Below are positions 8,454 to 19,157 of a stretch of DNA of 64,000 nt, piece after piece. The stretch's first letter is position 1. Each line of letters opens with the position of its first letter. The stretch lies in contig SCMT01000001.1 in the NCBI GenBank assembly GCA_005502915.1, positions 340,276 to 404,275 of the forward strand. The letters run 5' to 3'. The position numbers and the translations under genes were made by a program. The DNA is from Lysobacteraceae bacterium 2PB. Its GTDB lineage: Bacteria > Pseudomonadota > Gammaproteobacteria > Xanthomonadales > Xanthomonadaceae. The notes below the pieces were generated by a model, which saw nothing but the letters and a program-made list of their open reading frames with translations, searched no databases and was not told the DNA's origin.

Positions 8454-9005
8454 ATGACCGTGCCTGCGATGACCGACCCCGCGACGACCGATCCTGCCGC
8501 CCCCGCGACCACCGATGCCGCGCCCGCGGCCCGCCCCGCGACGCATGCGGCGCTGGACCTGGAGCACTTCCTGCCCTACCGGCTGAGCGTGCTGTCGAAC
8601 CGGATCAGCCAGACCATCGCCCAGACCTACGCGGACCGGTTCAACCTGGTGATCACCGAATGGCGGGTCATCGCGGTGCTGGGCCGGCACCCCGGGCTGT
8701 CGGCGAACGGCGTGGCCGAACGCACGGCGATGGACAAGGTCGCGGTCAGCCGCACCATCGCGAAGCTGCTGGAACGCGGGCTGGTCCAGCGCGACATCCA
8801 CGGCGACGACCGCCGCCGCTCGGTGCTGGAACTGAGCGAAGCCGGCTACGCGATCTACGACGAAGTCGCGCCGCTGGCCCAGGACTGCGAGCAGGCCCTG
8901 CTCGCGCATTTCAGCGACGAAGACCGCCGCCTGCTCGACGGCCTGCTGTCGAAGCTCGGCAAGGGCCTGGAGCGGCTGACCGGGCTGGGCCTGCCCGAAG
9001 ACTGA
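8454..9005 (+). CDS. MarR-family transcriptional regulator (probable tyrosine-catabolism repressor)
   Basis: A 183-aa regulator with a winged helix-turn-helix of the MarR type: recognition region MDKVAVSRTIAKLLERGLV, wing DIHGDDRRRSVLELSE, and flanking dimerisation helices. The start was placed at the ATG at 8454 because an upstream in-frame TTG lies inside the operator palindrome. A Thr/Ala/Pro-rich N-terminal tail of about 30 residues precedes the domain, so a start at 8469 is also possible. It is transcribed divergently from hppD with a shared control region, the usual layout of a local repressor that responds to an aromatic intermediate such as homogentisate or hydroxyphenylpyruvate; the ligand is inferred. 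Confidence 0.88.
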   Translation: MTVPAMTDPATTDPAAPATTDAAPAARPATHAALDLEHFLPYRLSVLSNRISQTIAQTYADRFNLVITEWRVIAVLGRHPGLSANGVAERTAMDKVAVSRTIAKLLERGLVQRDIHGDDRRRSVLELSEAGYAIYDEVAPLAQDCEQALLAHFSDEDRRLLDGLLSKLGKGLERLTGLGLPED

Positions 9006-9021
9006 CACCCCCGGCGGTGCG

Positions 9022-9450
9022 TCAGCGCAGCCAGCCCTTCGCCCGTGCGTGGCGGGCGAACCACAGCAGGAAGAATGCGCCGGCCAGCACCAGGGCCGGC
9101 AGCACCGTGCCTCCCGGGCCGACGAGGCGGAAGGCATCCGCAAGCAGGAAGGCGTGGCCCATCTGCACGAGGACGCCCAGCAGGGACAGCGCCAGCACCG
9201 CGATCGCCGAGCGCCGACGGATCAGCAGCAGGCAGCCGGCGACACCGCCGAACACCGCCACGGCGTAGGCCGCCGTCGCCCAGGCCGGGCGCCCGAGAAT
9301 CAGCGTGCGCTGCGCTTCGGGCAGCGCCTGCAGCGCATCGGCCGGCATCATCGCCTCGCCGACGTAGGCCATCACGCCCACGCCGTTCCACAGCAGCATC
9401 AGCACGCCGACGATCCAGAACCACGCGGGTGGTTTTGCGCTCGGAGCCAT
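9022..9450 (-). CDS. Small four-TM integral membrane protein, unknown function
   Basis: A 142-aa hydrophobic protein with four predicted membrane segments: WFWIVGVLMLLWNGVGVM, the segment around AAYAVAVFGGVAGCLLLI, AVLALSLLGVLVQMG and VLPALVLAGAFFLLWFA. A GGAGG site 6-10 bases upstream fixes the ATG at 9450. It is convergent with the MarR gene (16-bp gap) and lies downstream of the peptide transporter on the same strand, separated by a hairpin. No catalytic motif is visible and no function can be given. Confidence 0.75.
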   Translation of the reverse strand: MAPSAKPPAWFWIVGVLMLLWNGVGVMAYVGEAMMPADALQALPEAQRTLILGRPAWATAAYAVAVFGGVAGCLLLIRRRSAIAVLALSLLGVLVQMGHAFLLADAFRLVGPGGTVLPALVLAGAFFLLWFARHARAKGWLR

Positions 9451-9500
9451 GTGTCCTCCCCGGGACGGATGTATTGGAACGAGAGAGGGGGGCGGAACGA

Positions 9501-9528
9501 CGACGGGCCCGCTTCCGCGGGCCCGTCG
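9501..9528 (-). terminator. 12-bp perfect GC hairpin after the peptide transporter
   Basis: Arms CGACGGGCCCGC and GCGGGCCCGTCG close a TTCC loop about 65 bp past the transporter stop codon. The following minus-strand sequence is only mildly T-rich, so it may be a terminator or a processing/attenuation hairpin before the small membrane protein gene. Confidence 0.5.
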
Positions 9529-9592
9529 AGCCATCCGGATGCCCGGATGGTACGCCGCGACACGGGGTCGCGGCATGTGCAGCGCTTGCGGG

Positions 9593-11083
9593 TTACTTCA
9601 CGCCGTGCATCAGCTTGTTGATGAGCGGCGCGAACAGGAAGTAGATGCCGCCGACGATCAGGCCGGCCCAGATCAGCATCGTGAAGGTCTCGCTGTACTG
9701 CGCCAGCGAACCGGCTGCCTCGCCGTGGCCGCCGCCGCTCGACGCGATCGCGGCGATGCGGCCGGCCAGGTAGTTCGCGACCGCCGTCGCCAGGAACCAG
9801 CCGCCCATGGACAGGCCGACATTGCGCGGCGCGGCCAGCTTCGTGACCATCGACAGCCCGATCGGCGACAGGCACAGCTCGGCCATCGTGTGGATCAGGT
9901 AGAGGCCGGCCAGCCAGTACCAGGCGATGCGGTTGTCGGCGCCGATGAAGTTCTTGAGCGCGAACACGATCAGGGCGAAGCCCGCGGCCAGGCCGATCAG
10001 CGCGATGGCGAACTTGCGCGGGATCGACGGGTTCATGCTGAGCTTCTCGAGCTTCGGCCACAGCGCGGCGAAGACCGGGGCGAGCAGCAGGATGAAGACC
10101 GGGTTGGCCGACTGGAACAGGGTGAAGTGGAACGGTGCGTCGACGTGGTCCTGGGCAAGGAAGTTGAGCGAGGCGCCGGCCTGCTCGAACAGCGCCCAGA
10201 ACAGGATGTTCGCGGTGAACAGGATGAACATCGCGATGTACTTCTGGCCCTGGACGCTGTTCTCGGAGAAACCGCTCCAGATCAGGTAGATCGCCAGCAC
10301 CGCGAACAGGCCCAGCAGGATCATGCCGAGCAGGTCGCTCTTGCTGAGCAGGAAGTAGATCACCGGCACCATCGCGACCGCGCCGGCCAGGACGATGAAG
10401 AACGGCCCCCAGCCCTCGCGGCCGGCAGGCGGCTTGCCGATGTGGCCGAGCATGCCGGCCTTGAACTGGAACACCACCACGCCGAGGATCATGCCGATGC
10501 CGGCACCGAGGAAACCGTACTGGTAGCCGTACTGTGCGCCGATCCAGCTGCCGCAGATGATCGGCGCGAGGAACGCGCCGGCGTTGATGCCCATGTAGAA
10601 GATGGTGAAGCCCGAGTCGCGGCGGGCGTCGCCCGGCGCATAGAGCTTGCCGACCATGGTCGAGATGTTGGGCTTGAACAGGCCGTTGCCGGCCACGATC
10701 ACCGCCAGGCCGATCAGGAACCAGTGCATCTCGGGCAGGATCAGCAGGAACAGGCCGACCGCCATCAGCAGGCCGCCGAGGATGATCGAGCGCTGGTAGC
10801 CGAGGTAGCGGTCCGCGATCATGCCGCCGATCACGCCGGTCGCGTAGACCAGCGAGGTGTAGCCGCCGTAGACCAGCGAGGCCTGGGTCTTCGCCTCGCC
10901 TTCGGGCAGGTGCGAGAAGAACTGGGCCGCTACGTACACCGCGAGCAGCGCGCGCATGCCGTAGTAGGCGAAGCGTTCCCAGAACTCGGCGCCGAACAGC
11001 ATCCACAGCGGACGCGGATGGCCGAGGATCTCGCCGGGCGGCGGCGGAATGAAGTCGTGCTGGTTCTGGGCGGATCCGCTCAT
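9593..11083 (-). CDS. Proton-dependent oligopeptide transporter (POT/PTR2 family)
   Basis: A 496-aa polytopic inner-membrane protein of the major facilitator superfamily that imports di- and tripeptides with protons. The POT signature is clear: FWERFAYYGMRALL in the first helix (the ExxER motif), the PTR2 stretch AGNGLFKPNISTMVGKLY, and a typical long C-terminal helix region. The N-terminus PPPGEILGHPRPLWMLF is usual for the proteobacterial branch. The ATG at 11083 follows a purine-rich AGAGAGA element. It lies 127 bp downstream of an AbgT-type transporter on the same strand, so both may be expressed together as nutrient or metabolite transporters. Confidence 0.93.
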   Translation of the reverse strand: MSGSAQNQHDFIPPPPGEILGHPRPLWMLFGAEFWERFAYYGMRALLAVYVAAQFFSHLPEGEAKTQASLVYGGYTSLVYATGVIGGMIADRYLGYQRSIILGGLLMAVGLFLLILPEMHWFLIGLAVIVAGNGLFKPNISTMVGKLYAPGDARRDSGFTIFYMGINAGAFLAPIICGSWIGAQYGYQYGFLGAGIGMILGVVVFQFKAGMLGHIGKPPAGREGWGPFFIVLAGAVAMVPVIYFLLSKSDLLGMILLGLFAVLAIYLIWSGFSENSVQGQKYIAMFILFTANILFWALFEQAGASLNFLAQDHVDAPFHFTLFQSANPVFILLLAPVFAALWPKLEKLSMNPSIPRKFAIALIGLAAGFALIVFALKNFIGADNRIAWYWLAGLYLIHTMAELCLSPIGLSMVTKLAAPRNVGLSMGGWFLATAVANYLAGRIAAIASSGGGHGEAAGSLAQYSETFTMLIWAGLIVGGIYFLFAPLINKLMHGVK

Positions 11084-11210
11084 GCGGGTTCTCTCTCTGG
11101 ATGGAAACGAAGTGAACCCGCGCTGTCTGCGGGGCCGGCGGAGGATGACCGACCGGCCACGGCGCGTCAAACCGCAGGCGTATTGCTGCGGCGCAACATG
11201 AACTTCCCGA

Positions 11211-12806
<1,596 letters not shown>

Positions 12807-12910
12807 CGCGGGGTTACTCGATCGGTCGGGAGCCCCGAATCGTAGAGGGAGCCCGGGGCTTTTTCATCCGGCCCCGGGGTCTCGCGATGTGCCGGATCCG
12901 CTCTCTGCGT

Positions 12911-13771
12911 TCAGCGATCCGGGCCGATCGAGGTGCGCACGTCGAACAGTTCGGGGAAGAAGGTCAGGTCGAGCGCCTGCCTGAGGAAGCCGGCGCCGCT
13001 GGAACCGCCGGTGCCGCGCTTGAAGCCGATCACGCGCATCACCGTGCGCAGGTGGCGGAAGCGCCAGATCTGGAACTGGTTCTCCAGGTCGACCAGATCC
13101 TCGCACAGCGCGTATTCGCGCCAGTAGGTGCCAGTGTCCTCGTAGATGCGCTCGAACACCGGGACCAGCGCCGGGTCGTGCACGTGCGCCTTGGTCCAGT
13201 CGCGGTCCAGGTGGGCGGCCGGAACGGCATGGCCCCAGCGCGCGAGGTAGCGCAGGAATTCGTCGTAGAGGCTCGGCGCTTCCAGCACCGCGCGCAGCCC
13301 CGACTGGGCCTGCGGGTCGTAGTCGAACACCTTCAGCATCGCCGCGTTCTTGTTGCCCATCAGGAACTCGATGGTGCGGTACTGCAGCGACTGGAAGCCC
13401 GACGACGGCCCGAGCGTCTCGCGGAATTCCATGTATTCCGACGGCGTGAGCGTCTCCAGCACCGACCACATGCCGGTCAGCTGTTCCTGCACGCGCTTGC
13501 AGCGCGCGGTGACCTTGCCGAACTGCCAGACGCGGTCGTTGCGCAGGTGCTCCACCGCCGCCGTCAGCTCGTGGATCAGCAGCTTCATCCACAGCTCGGC
13601 GACCTGATGCTGGATGACGAACAGCATCTCGTCGTGCTGCGGGGGCGCGGACAGCGGGTGCTGGGCGGACAGCAGGCGGTCCAGATGCAGGTAGCCGCCG
13701 TAGGTGATGCGGCCGGCCAGGTCGGTGTGGATGCCCGATTCGAGCGGGCGCTCGTTGCGTTCGATGCTCAT
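12911..13771 (-). CDS. kynA: Tryptophan 2,3-dioxygenase
   Basis: This heme enzyme cleaves the tryptophan indole ring to N-formylkynurenine, the first step of the kynurenine pathway. The 286-aa length and the sequence match the Xanthomonas-type enzyme: [15 protein letters not shown] near the N-terminus, [18 protein letters not shown], and [20 protein letters not shown], which contains the proximal heme His and the substrate-carboxylate loop. The start at 13771 is close to the usual one. No kynurenine formamidase or kynureninase gene is adjacent. Upstream, CCATAC...GTATGG half-sites at 13772-13799 overlap its leader and may be a regulatory site. Confidence 0.96.
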   Translation of the reverse strand: MSIERNERPLESGIHTDLAGRITYGGYLHLDRLLSAQHPLSAPPQHDEMLFVIQHQVAELWMKLLIHELTAAVEHLRNDRVWQFGKVTARCKRVQEQLTGMWSVLETLTPSEYMEFRETLGPSSGFQSLQYRTIEFLMGNKNAAMLKVFDYDPQAQSGLRAVLEAPSLYDEFLRYLARWGHAVPAAHLDRDWTKAHVHDPALVPVFERIYEDTGTYWREYALCEDLVDLENQFQIWRFRHLRTVMRVIGFKRGTGGSSGAGFLRQALDLTFFPELFDVRTSIGPDR

Positions 13772-14114
13772 CCATACAGGATAGCGCAGCAGCGTATGGA
13801 AAACCGGACCCGGACCGTATACGCCCAGCCGCCATTCCCCCAGTCATCGGGCTGCAACGCACAGCGCGCAGGATTTCCGTCACAATCCGCGATCACCCCC
13901 GGACGGGGGCGAATGGTTCCCTGCCCGCGCCGTGCGCGCGGGCGTCGGGCGCCGGGCGACACCAGCGGGACCATGCGAGCAAGGACGGCCGCATCGGGGG
14001 ACGGGCGCAGCGACGCCGGTCCGTGTGGGGAGCCCTGCCGGTCGGGACCGGAAGGGAGATGAGGGGAACGGACACGGGGTGCGTTTCCCGACCAACAAGC
14101 CAAGGGGACATCGA
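13772..14114. other. 343-bp intergenic region between divergent kynA and the secreted nuclease
   Basis: Divergent promoters must lie here. The only structures seen are an imperfect palindrome CCATAC...GTATGG at 13772-13799 next to kynA, and an AAGGGGA ribosome binding site before 14115. The rest is GC-rich without a convincing open frame, hairpin-T terminator or RNA gene. Confidence 0.5.
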
Positions 14115-17100
14115 ATGCTTCGTCACGTTGGCCGCGCTTCCGCGGCCGGTCTCATGCCAATGCCCGCACGCCTCGTGCTGGCGGCGCTCCTGCTGTGCGG
14201 CGCCAGCGCTCCTGCGCTCGCCCAGAACATCCAGCTCACCGGCGGCACGTATTCGCAGGACTTCGACACCCTGTCGAACGTCGCCGGCAGCACCACCAAC
14301 ACCACCCTGCCGACGGGCTGGCTGCTGACCGAAACCGGTGGCGGCGCGCGCGACAACGAGCAATACGCGGTCGACACCGGCAGCAGCAACACCGGCGATA
14401 CCTTCAGCTACGGCAGCGCCGGCAGCACCGAGCGCGCGCTCGGCAGCCTGCGCAGCGGCACGTTGATCGCCACCTACGGTGCATGCTTCGCCAACGCGAC
14501 CGGCAACACCCTGACCAGCTTCGATGTCACCTACACCGGTGAGCAGTGGCGCCTCGGCACCGCCGCGCGCACCGACCGCATCGACTTCCAGTACAGCCTC
14601 GATGCCACGTCACTGACGACCGGCACCTGGACCGACGTCGATACCCTCGACTTCACCACGCCCAACACCGCCACGGTCGGCGCGAAGGACGGCAACGCCG
14701 CCGCCAACCGCACCGCAATCAGCGCCAGCATCAGCAGCGTGGTCATCGCCAACGGCGCCTCGTTCTGCGTCCGCTGGAACGACAGCGATGCCACCAGCGC
14801 CGACGATGGTCTGGCGATCGACGATTTCTCGCTCACCGTCGGCGGCAGCCCCACGCCCGTGGTGTCGGTCAACGATGTCGCCGCGCTCGAGGGCAACAGC
14901 GGCACCACCGCGTTCTTCTTCGCCTTCGGCCTGAGCCAGCCGGCCGGCCCGGGCGGCGTCACCATCCAGTACGCCACCGCCGACGGCACCGCCACGGCGG
15001 GCAGCGACTACGTCGCCGCGAGCGGCACGCTGACGATTCCGGAAGGTTCGAACTCGGTCGCCTTCAACATCGAGGTCAACGGCGACACCACGACCGAGGC
15101 CGACGAGACCTTCTTCGTCAACATCCTCTCGGCGACCGGTGCGGTCGTCGCCGATGGCCAAGGCCAGGGCACGATCCAGAACGACGACGTCAGCGTCGTG
15201 CAGATCCACGACATCCAGGGCAGCGGCCTGACCTCGCCGCTCGTCGGCGCCGCGGTCGTGACCGAAGGCATCGTCACCGCGCAGAAGTTCAACAACGGCT
15301 TCTTCCTGCAGACCGACGACGCCAGCGTCGATGCCGATCCGAACTCCTCGCAGGGCATCTTCGTCTTCACCTCGACCGCGCCGCCGGCCACGGCTGCCGT
15401 GGGCAACCGCGTCCGCGTCAGCGGCACGGTCGCCGAGTTCACGCCCAGCACCAACCTCAACCAGCTGTCGATCACCCAGATCGCATCGGTGACCTCGATC
15501 CAGGTGCTGTCGACCGGCAACGCGCTGCCGGCGCCGGTGGAACTGACCACCGCCGACTTCAGCCCGACCTCGAACCCCGGCACCGCCGAGAAGTTCGAAG
15601 GCATGCGCGTCAGCGTGCCGCGCGCGTTCTCGGTGGCCGCCTCGGACGGCAACATCACCGAGTCCAGCGCCACGTCTTCGAGCACCGGCGTGTTCCACGT
15701 CACCCTGCCGGGCGTGTCTCGCCCGTTCCGCGAACCGGGCATCAGCGTCCTCGACGTGTTCCCGATCCCGGGCGGCAAGACCCCGCCGCGCTTCGACACC
15801 AACCCGGAACGCCTGATGGTGCGCAGCCGCGGCCAGGTCGGCGCGACCGCCGTCGCCATCGACGCCGGGACCGACGTCAACGGCATGGTCGGCGTGCTCG
15901 ACTACTTCTCCGGTACCTGGGCGCTGCTGCCCGACGCCGGCACGGTCTCGGTCAGCGGTGGCAAGACGCCGACCGCCGTCGCCGACGCGCGCTACGAAGA
16001 CGTCACCATCGGCGGCTTCAACCTGCTGCGCTTCTTCGATGAAGTGAACAACAGCAACGGCGCGCCGACGCTGCAGGCCGCCGCGCTCGACAAGCGCCTG
16101 ACCAAGACCTCGCTGGCGATCTGCGACTACATGAAGGCGCCCGACATCCTGGGCGTGGTCGAAGTCGAGAACCTGCGCGTGCTGGGCCTGCTGGCCGACC
16201 GCATCAACAGCACCTGCGCGCGCGCGCCGCAGTACGTGCCCTACCTGGTGCAGGGCAACGACCAGGGCGGCATCAACGTCGGCTTCCTGGTCAGCACCCG
16301 CAGCCTGGGCGCGAACAGCCGCGTCGAAGTGCTGGAAGTGACGCAGTTCGGCAAGGACACGCTGTTCACCAATCCGGACAGCAGCACCTCGCTGCTGAAC
16401 GACCGTCCGCCGCTGATGCTGCGCGCACGCGTCCACCAGGACAACGGCGCGAACTACCCGATCACCGTGTACGTCAACCACCTGCGCTCGCTCAACGGCG
16501 TCGACGACACCGGCCCGGGCAGCAGCGGCTGGGCCAGCGAAGGCCACCGCGTCCGCGCCAAGCGCGCGCAGCAGGCGCTGTACCTCGCCAACCTGGTGCA
16601 TGCGCGCCAGCAGGCCAATCCGTCCGAGCACATCGTGCTGCTGGGCGACTTCAACGCGTTCGAGTTCAACGACGGCTACGTCGACGTGATGGGCATCGTG
16701 CGCGGCAACGAAGTGCCGGCCAACGAGGTCATCAACGACGTCGACAGCCCGATCACCACGCCGCTGATCGATGGTTCGGAGCTGATCGCCGATACCGCCG
16801 AGAAGTACTCGTACGTGTTCGAAGGCAATGCGCAGACGCTGGACCACGTGGTCGTCAACGAGGCGATGGTGATGAACGTGGCCGGCCTCTCGGTCGACCA
16901 CGCGCGCATCAACGCCGACTTCGGCGTGCACAACTACGGCGTGGCCGGCAACGCGATCCGCGTGTCCGACCACGATCCGGTGCGCCTGACCATCGGCGTG
17001 GCCGACTTCCGCACCGCCGACCTGTCGCTGACCGCCTCCACGCCGTCCGCCAGCGTCGCCGCCGGCGCCTCGGTGCCGTTCACCATCACCGTCGACAACG

Positions 17101-17816
17101 CCGGCCCGAACAAGGCCTCGTTCCCCGCGGTGGCGCTGGTGTTCAACGCACTGGTGCCGGTGAGCGTCTCCGCACCGGCGGGCTGGACCTGCGCCGCGCC
17201 CGTGCAGGCCGGCGGCACGACCACGGTCACCTGCACCGCCGGTTCGCTGGACGAAACCGGCCAGGCCGTGTTCACCGCCACGGCCACCGCGCCGTCGCTG
17301 CCCGCCGCCAGCACGCTGGAGATGGCTGCATCGGTGCAGTCGCAGACCCGCGATCGCGCCAATGCCGACAACTCGGCCACGGTCAGCGTCTCCGTCGCGG
17401 CGGTCGCGCTGCCGTCCACCGATCTGCAGATGCGCATGATCGGCGGCCCCGCCGGCACGGTGCGCGGCGGTTCCTCGCTGGTGTTCTCGGCGATCGCGCG
17501 CAACGGCGGCACCAATGCCGCACCGGCGCCCGTCGCGACCTTCAGCGGCAACGTGCCGCTGGCGAGCGCCAGCGTCACCGCGCCCGCAGGCTGGAGCTGC
17601 ACCAGCAACGGCACGACCGCCAGCTTCACGATCCAGTGCACCGCGTCCGGTGCGATGGCGCCCGGCGCGCGCGCGACCTTCGCGCTCTCGGTGCGTACGC
17701 CGGCCGTGGGCGTGCAGCCGACGCTGTCGGTGTCGAGCAACATCAACGCCAGCGGCATCACCGACACCGTGCCGGTGAACAACACCGCCAGCTACAGCGC
17801 CACGATCGTGCCCTGA
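14115..17816 (+). CDS. ExeM/NucH-type extracellular endonuclease with Calx-beta and DUF11 domains
   Basis: A 1233-aa secreted protein. Residues 1-35 form a Sec signal peptide ending in APALAQ. A beta-rich N-terminal region is followed by a Calx-beta domain (from about residue 255, ALEGNSGT to ADETFF), then an OB-fold-like region. The endonuclease/exonuclease/phosphatase domain then follows, with VVEVENL (catalytic Glu), YVNHLRS, LLGDFNAFE and VSDHDPVRLTI (catalytic Asp-His). Two C-terminal DUF11-like repeats complete it. ExeM and NucH relatives degrade extracellular DNA, for biofilm turnover or phosphate supply. The ATG at 14115 follows AAGGGGA. A strong terminator ends the monocistronic unit. 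No GlyGly-CTERM anchor is seen. Confidence 0.9.
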   Translation: MLRHVGRASAAGLMPMPARLVLAALLLCGASAPALAQNIQLTGGTYSQDFDTLSNVAGSTTNTTLPTGWLLTETGGGARDNEQYAVDTGSSNTGDTFSYGSAGSTERALGSLRSGTLIATYGACFANATGNTLTSFDVTYTGEQWRLGTAARTDRIDFQYSLDATSLTTGTWTDVDTLDFTTPNTATVGAKDGNAAANRTAISASISSVVIANGASFCVRWNDSDATSADDGLAIDDFSLTVGGSPTPVVSVNDVAALEGNSGTTAFFFAFGLSQPAGPGGVTIQYATADGTATAGSDYVAASGTLTIPEGSNSVAFNIEVNGDTTTEADETFFVNILSATGAVVADGQGQGTIQNDDVSVVQIHDIQGSGLTSPLVGAAVVTEGIVTAQKFNNGFFLQTDDASVDADPNSSQGIFVFTSTAPPATAAVGNRVRVSGTVAEFTPSTNLNQLSITQIASVTSIQVLSTGNALPAPVELTTADFSPTSNPGTAEKFEGMRVSVPRAFSVAASDGNITESSATSSSTGVFHVTLPGVSRPFREPGISVLDVFPIPGGKTPPRFDTNPERLMVRSRGQVGATAVAIDAGTDVNGMVGVLDYFSGTWALLPDAGTVSVSGGKTPTAVADARYEDVTIGGFNLLRFFDEVNNSNGAPTLQAAALDKRLTKTSLAICDYMKAPDILGVVEVENLRVLGLLADRINSTCARAPQYVPYLVQGNDQGGINVGFLVSTRSLGANSRVEVLEVTQFGKDTLFTNPDSSTSLLNDRPPLMLRARVHQDNGANYPITVYVNHLRSLNGVDDTGPGSSGWASEGHRVRAKRAQQALYLANLVHARQQANPSEHIVLLGDFNAFEFNDGYVDVMGIVRGNEVPANEVINDVDSPITTPLIDGSELIADTAEKYSYVFEGNAQTLDHVVVNEAMVMNVAGLSVDHARINADFGVHNYGVAGNAIRVSDHDPVRLTIGVADFRTADLSLTASTPSASVAAGASVPFTITVDNAGPNKASFPAVALVFNALVPVSVSAPAGWTCAAPVQAGGTTTVTCTAGSLDETGQAVFTATATAPSLPAASTLEMAASVQSQTRDRANADNSATVSVSVAAVALPSTDLQMRMIGGPAGTVRGGSSLVFSAIARNGGTNAAPAPVATFSGNVPLASASVTAPAGWSCTSNGTTASFTIQCTASGAMAPGARATFALSVRTPAVGVQPTLSVSSNINASGITDTVPVNNTASYSATIVP

Positions 17817-17846
17817 TCCGGCGCATCCGACGCGAAGTCGACCCCA

Positions 17847-17878
17847 GGGAGCGCGGCCACGGCCGCGCTCCCTTTTTT
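17847..17878 (+). terminator. Rho-independent terminator after the nuclease gene
   Basis: A 12-bp perfect stem (GGGAGCGCGGCC / GGCCGCGCTCCC) with a two-base loop is followed immediately by TTTTTT, 30 bp after the stop codon. Confidence 0.93.
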
Positions 17879-18074
17879 GTGCAGGACGCTTGCTGCACAG
17901 GCCACGCTGCAGCGCACCATACTGCTGCGCACGTCGTATACGTTTCGTTCATGCGCGCCTTGCCACGCGCGCTGTCAAGTGCATTCGTGCACCCCCGGCG
18001 TTGCGCAGTGCGCAAACGCCGTCATGCCGACAGCGGCTATCATGCGCGCTCGCCCCTCGGAACGACCGAACACG

Positions 18075-19157
18075 ATGACCGTCGCCGCCCGATTCGAAAT
18101 CGAATACCTGCAGTACCTCGGACCCGACGGCACGCTCGTCGCGGAACCGCCGGCGGCCTTCGCCGATCCGGCCACGCTGCTGCCGCTATTCAAGAAGATG
18201 CTGTTCGTGCGCACCTTCGACAGCAAGGCCATCGCCCTGCAGCGCACCGGCAAGCTCGGCACCTACGCCGCCTGCCTCGGCCACGAGGCCACGCACGTCG
18301 GCATCGGCGCATCGATGCGTCCCGAAGACGTGTTCGCGCCGAGCTATCGCGAATACGGCGCGCAGATGGTGCGCGGCGTGCGTCCGCGCGAGATCCTGCT
18401 CTACTGGGGCGGCGACGAGCGCGGCAACGATTTCGCCGAAGCGCCGAAGCACGACTACACCTGGTGCGTGCCGATCTCGACGCAGTGCCTGCACGCCGCC
18501 GGCGCCGCGCTCGCCTTCAAGCTGCGCAAGGAGCCGCGCGTCGCGGTCGCCTGCTGCGGCGACGGCGGCAGCTCGAAGACCGACACCTACGCCGCGATCA
18601 ACTCTGCCGGCGCCTACGCCCTGCCCTTCGTGCAGTGCATCATCAACAACGGTTGGGCGATCTCGGTGCCGCGCGCCGCGCAGACCGGCGCGCCGACGCT
18701 GGCGCAGAAAGGCCTGGCCGGCGGCCTGCACTGCCTGCAGGTCGACGGCAACGACCTGATCGCCGTGCTCGAAGGGATGCGCCGCGCGCTCGATCGCGCC
18801 CGCAGCGGCGAAGGCGGCAGCGTGATCGAATTCATGACCTACCGCCTGCACGACCACACCACCGCCGACGACGCCCGCCGCTATCGCGGCGAAGAGGAAG
18901 TGAAGGCTGCGTGGACGCGCGACCCGATGACCCGCCTGCGCACCTATCTCACCAAGGCCGGCCTGTGGGATGAAGCGCAGGAGAACGCCTGGGCCGACGA
19001 GTGCGGCAAACGCGTCGACGTCGAGATCAACGCCTACCTGGAAACCCCCGTGCAGCCCGTGAGCGCGATGTTCGATTACCTCTACGCCGACATGCCGCCG
19101 GACGTGCGCGCGCAGCGCGACGAAGCCGTCGCCGCGGAGGGCCGCAAGCATGGCTGA
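18075..19157 (+). CDS. 2-oxoacid dehydrogenase E1 component, alpha subunit (branched-chain/pyruvate type)
   Basis: A 360-aa thiamine-diphosphate subunit of an alpha2beta2 E1 that decarboxylates a 2-oxoacid and passes the acyl group to E2. The ThDP motif starts with GDG at residues 162-164 and ends with NN at 191-192. The phosphorylation-loop equivalent RYRGEEEVKAAW is near residue 280. It opens a four- to five-gene operon and overlaps the beta-subunit gene by 8 bp. A separate homodimeric pyruvate E1 (aceE) is present at 33895, so this complex more likely handles branched-chain 2-oxoacids, which feed branched fatty acids typical of this bacterial group. That assignment is inference. Confidence 0.92.
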   Translation: MTVAARFEIEYLQYLGPDGTLVAEPPAAFADPATLLPLFKKMLFVRTFDSKAIALQRTGKLGTYAACLGHEATHVGIGASMRPEDVFAPSYREYGAQMVRGVRPREILLYWGGDERGNDFAEAPKHDYTWCVPISTQCLHAAGAALAFKLRKEPRVAVACCGDGGSSKTDTYAAINSAGAYALPFVQCIINNGWAISVPRAAQTGAPTLAQKGLAGGLHCLQVDGNDLIAVLEGMRRALDRARSGEGGSVIEFMTYRLHDHTTADDARRYRGEEEVKAAWTRDPMTRLRTYLTKAGLWDEAQENAWADECGKRVDVEINAYLETPVQPVSAMFDYLYADMPPDVRAQRDEAVAAEGRKHG

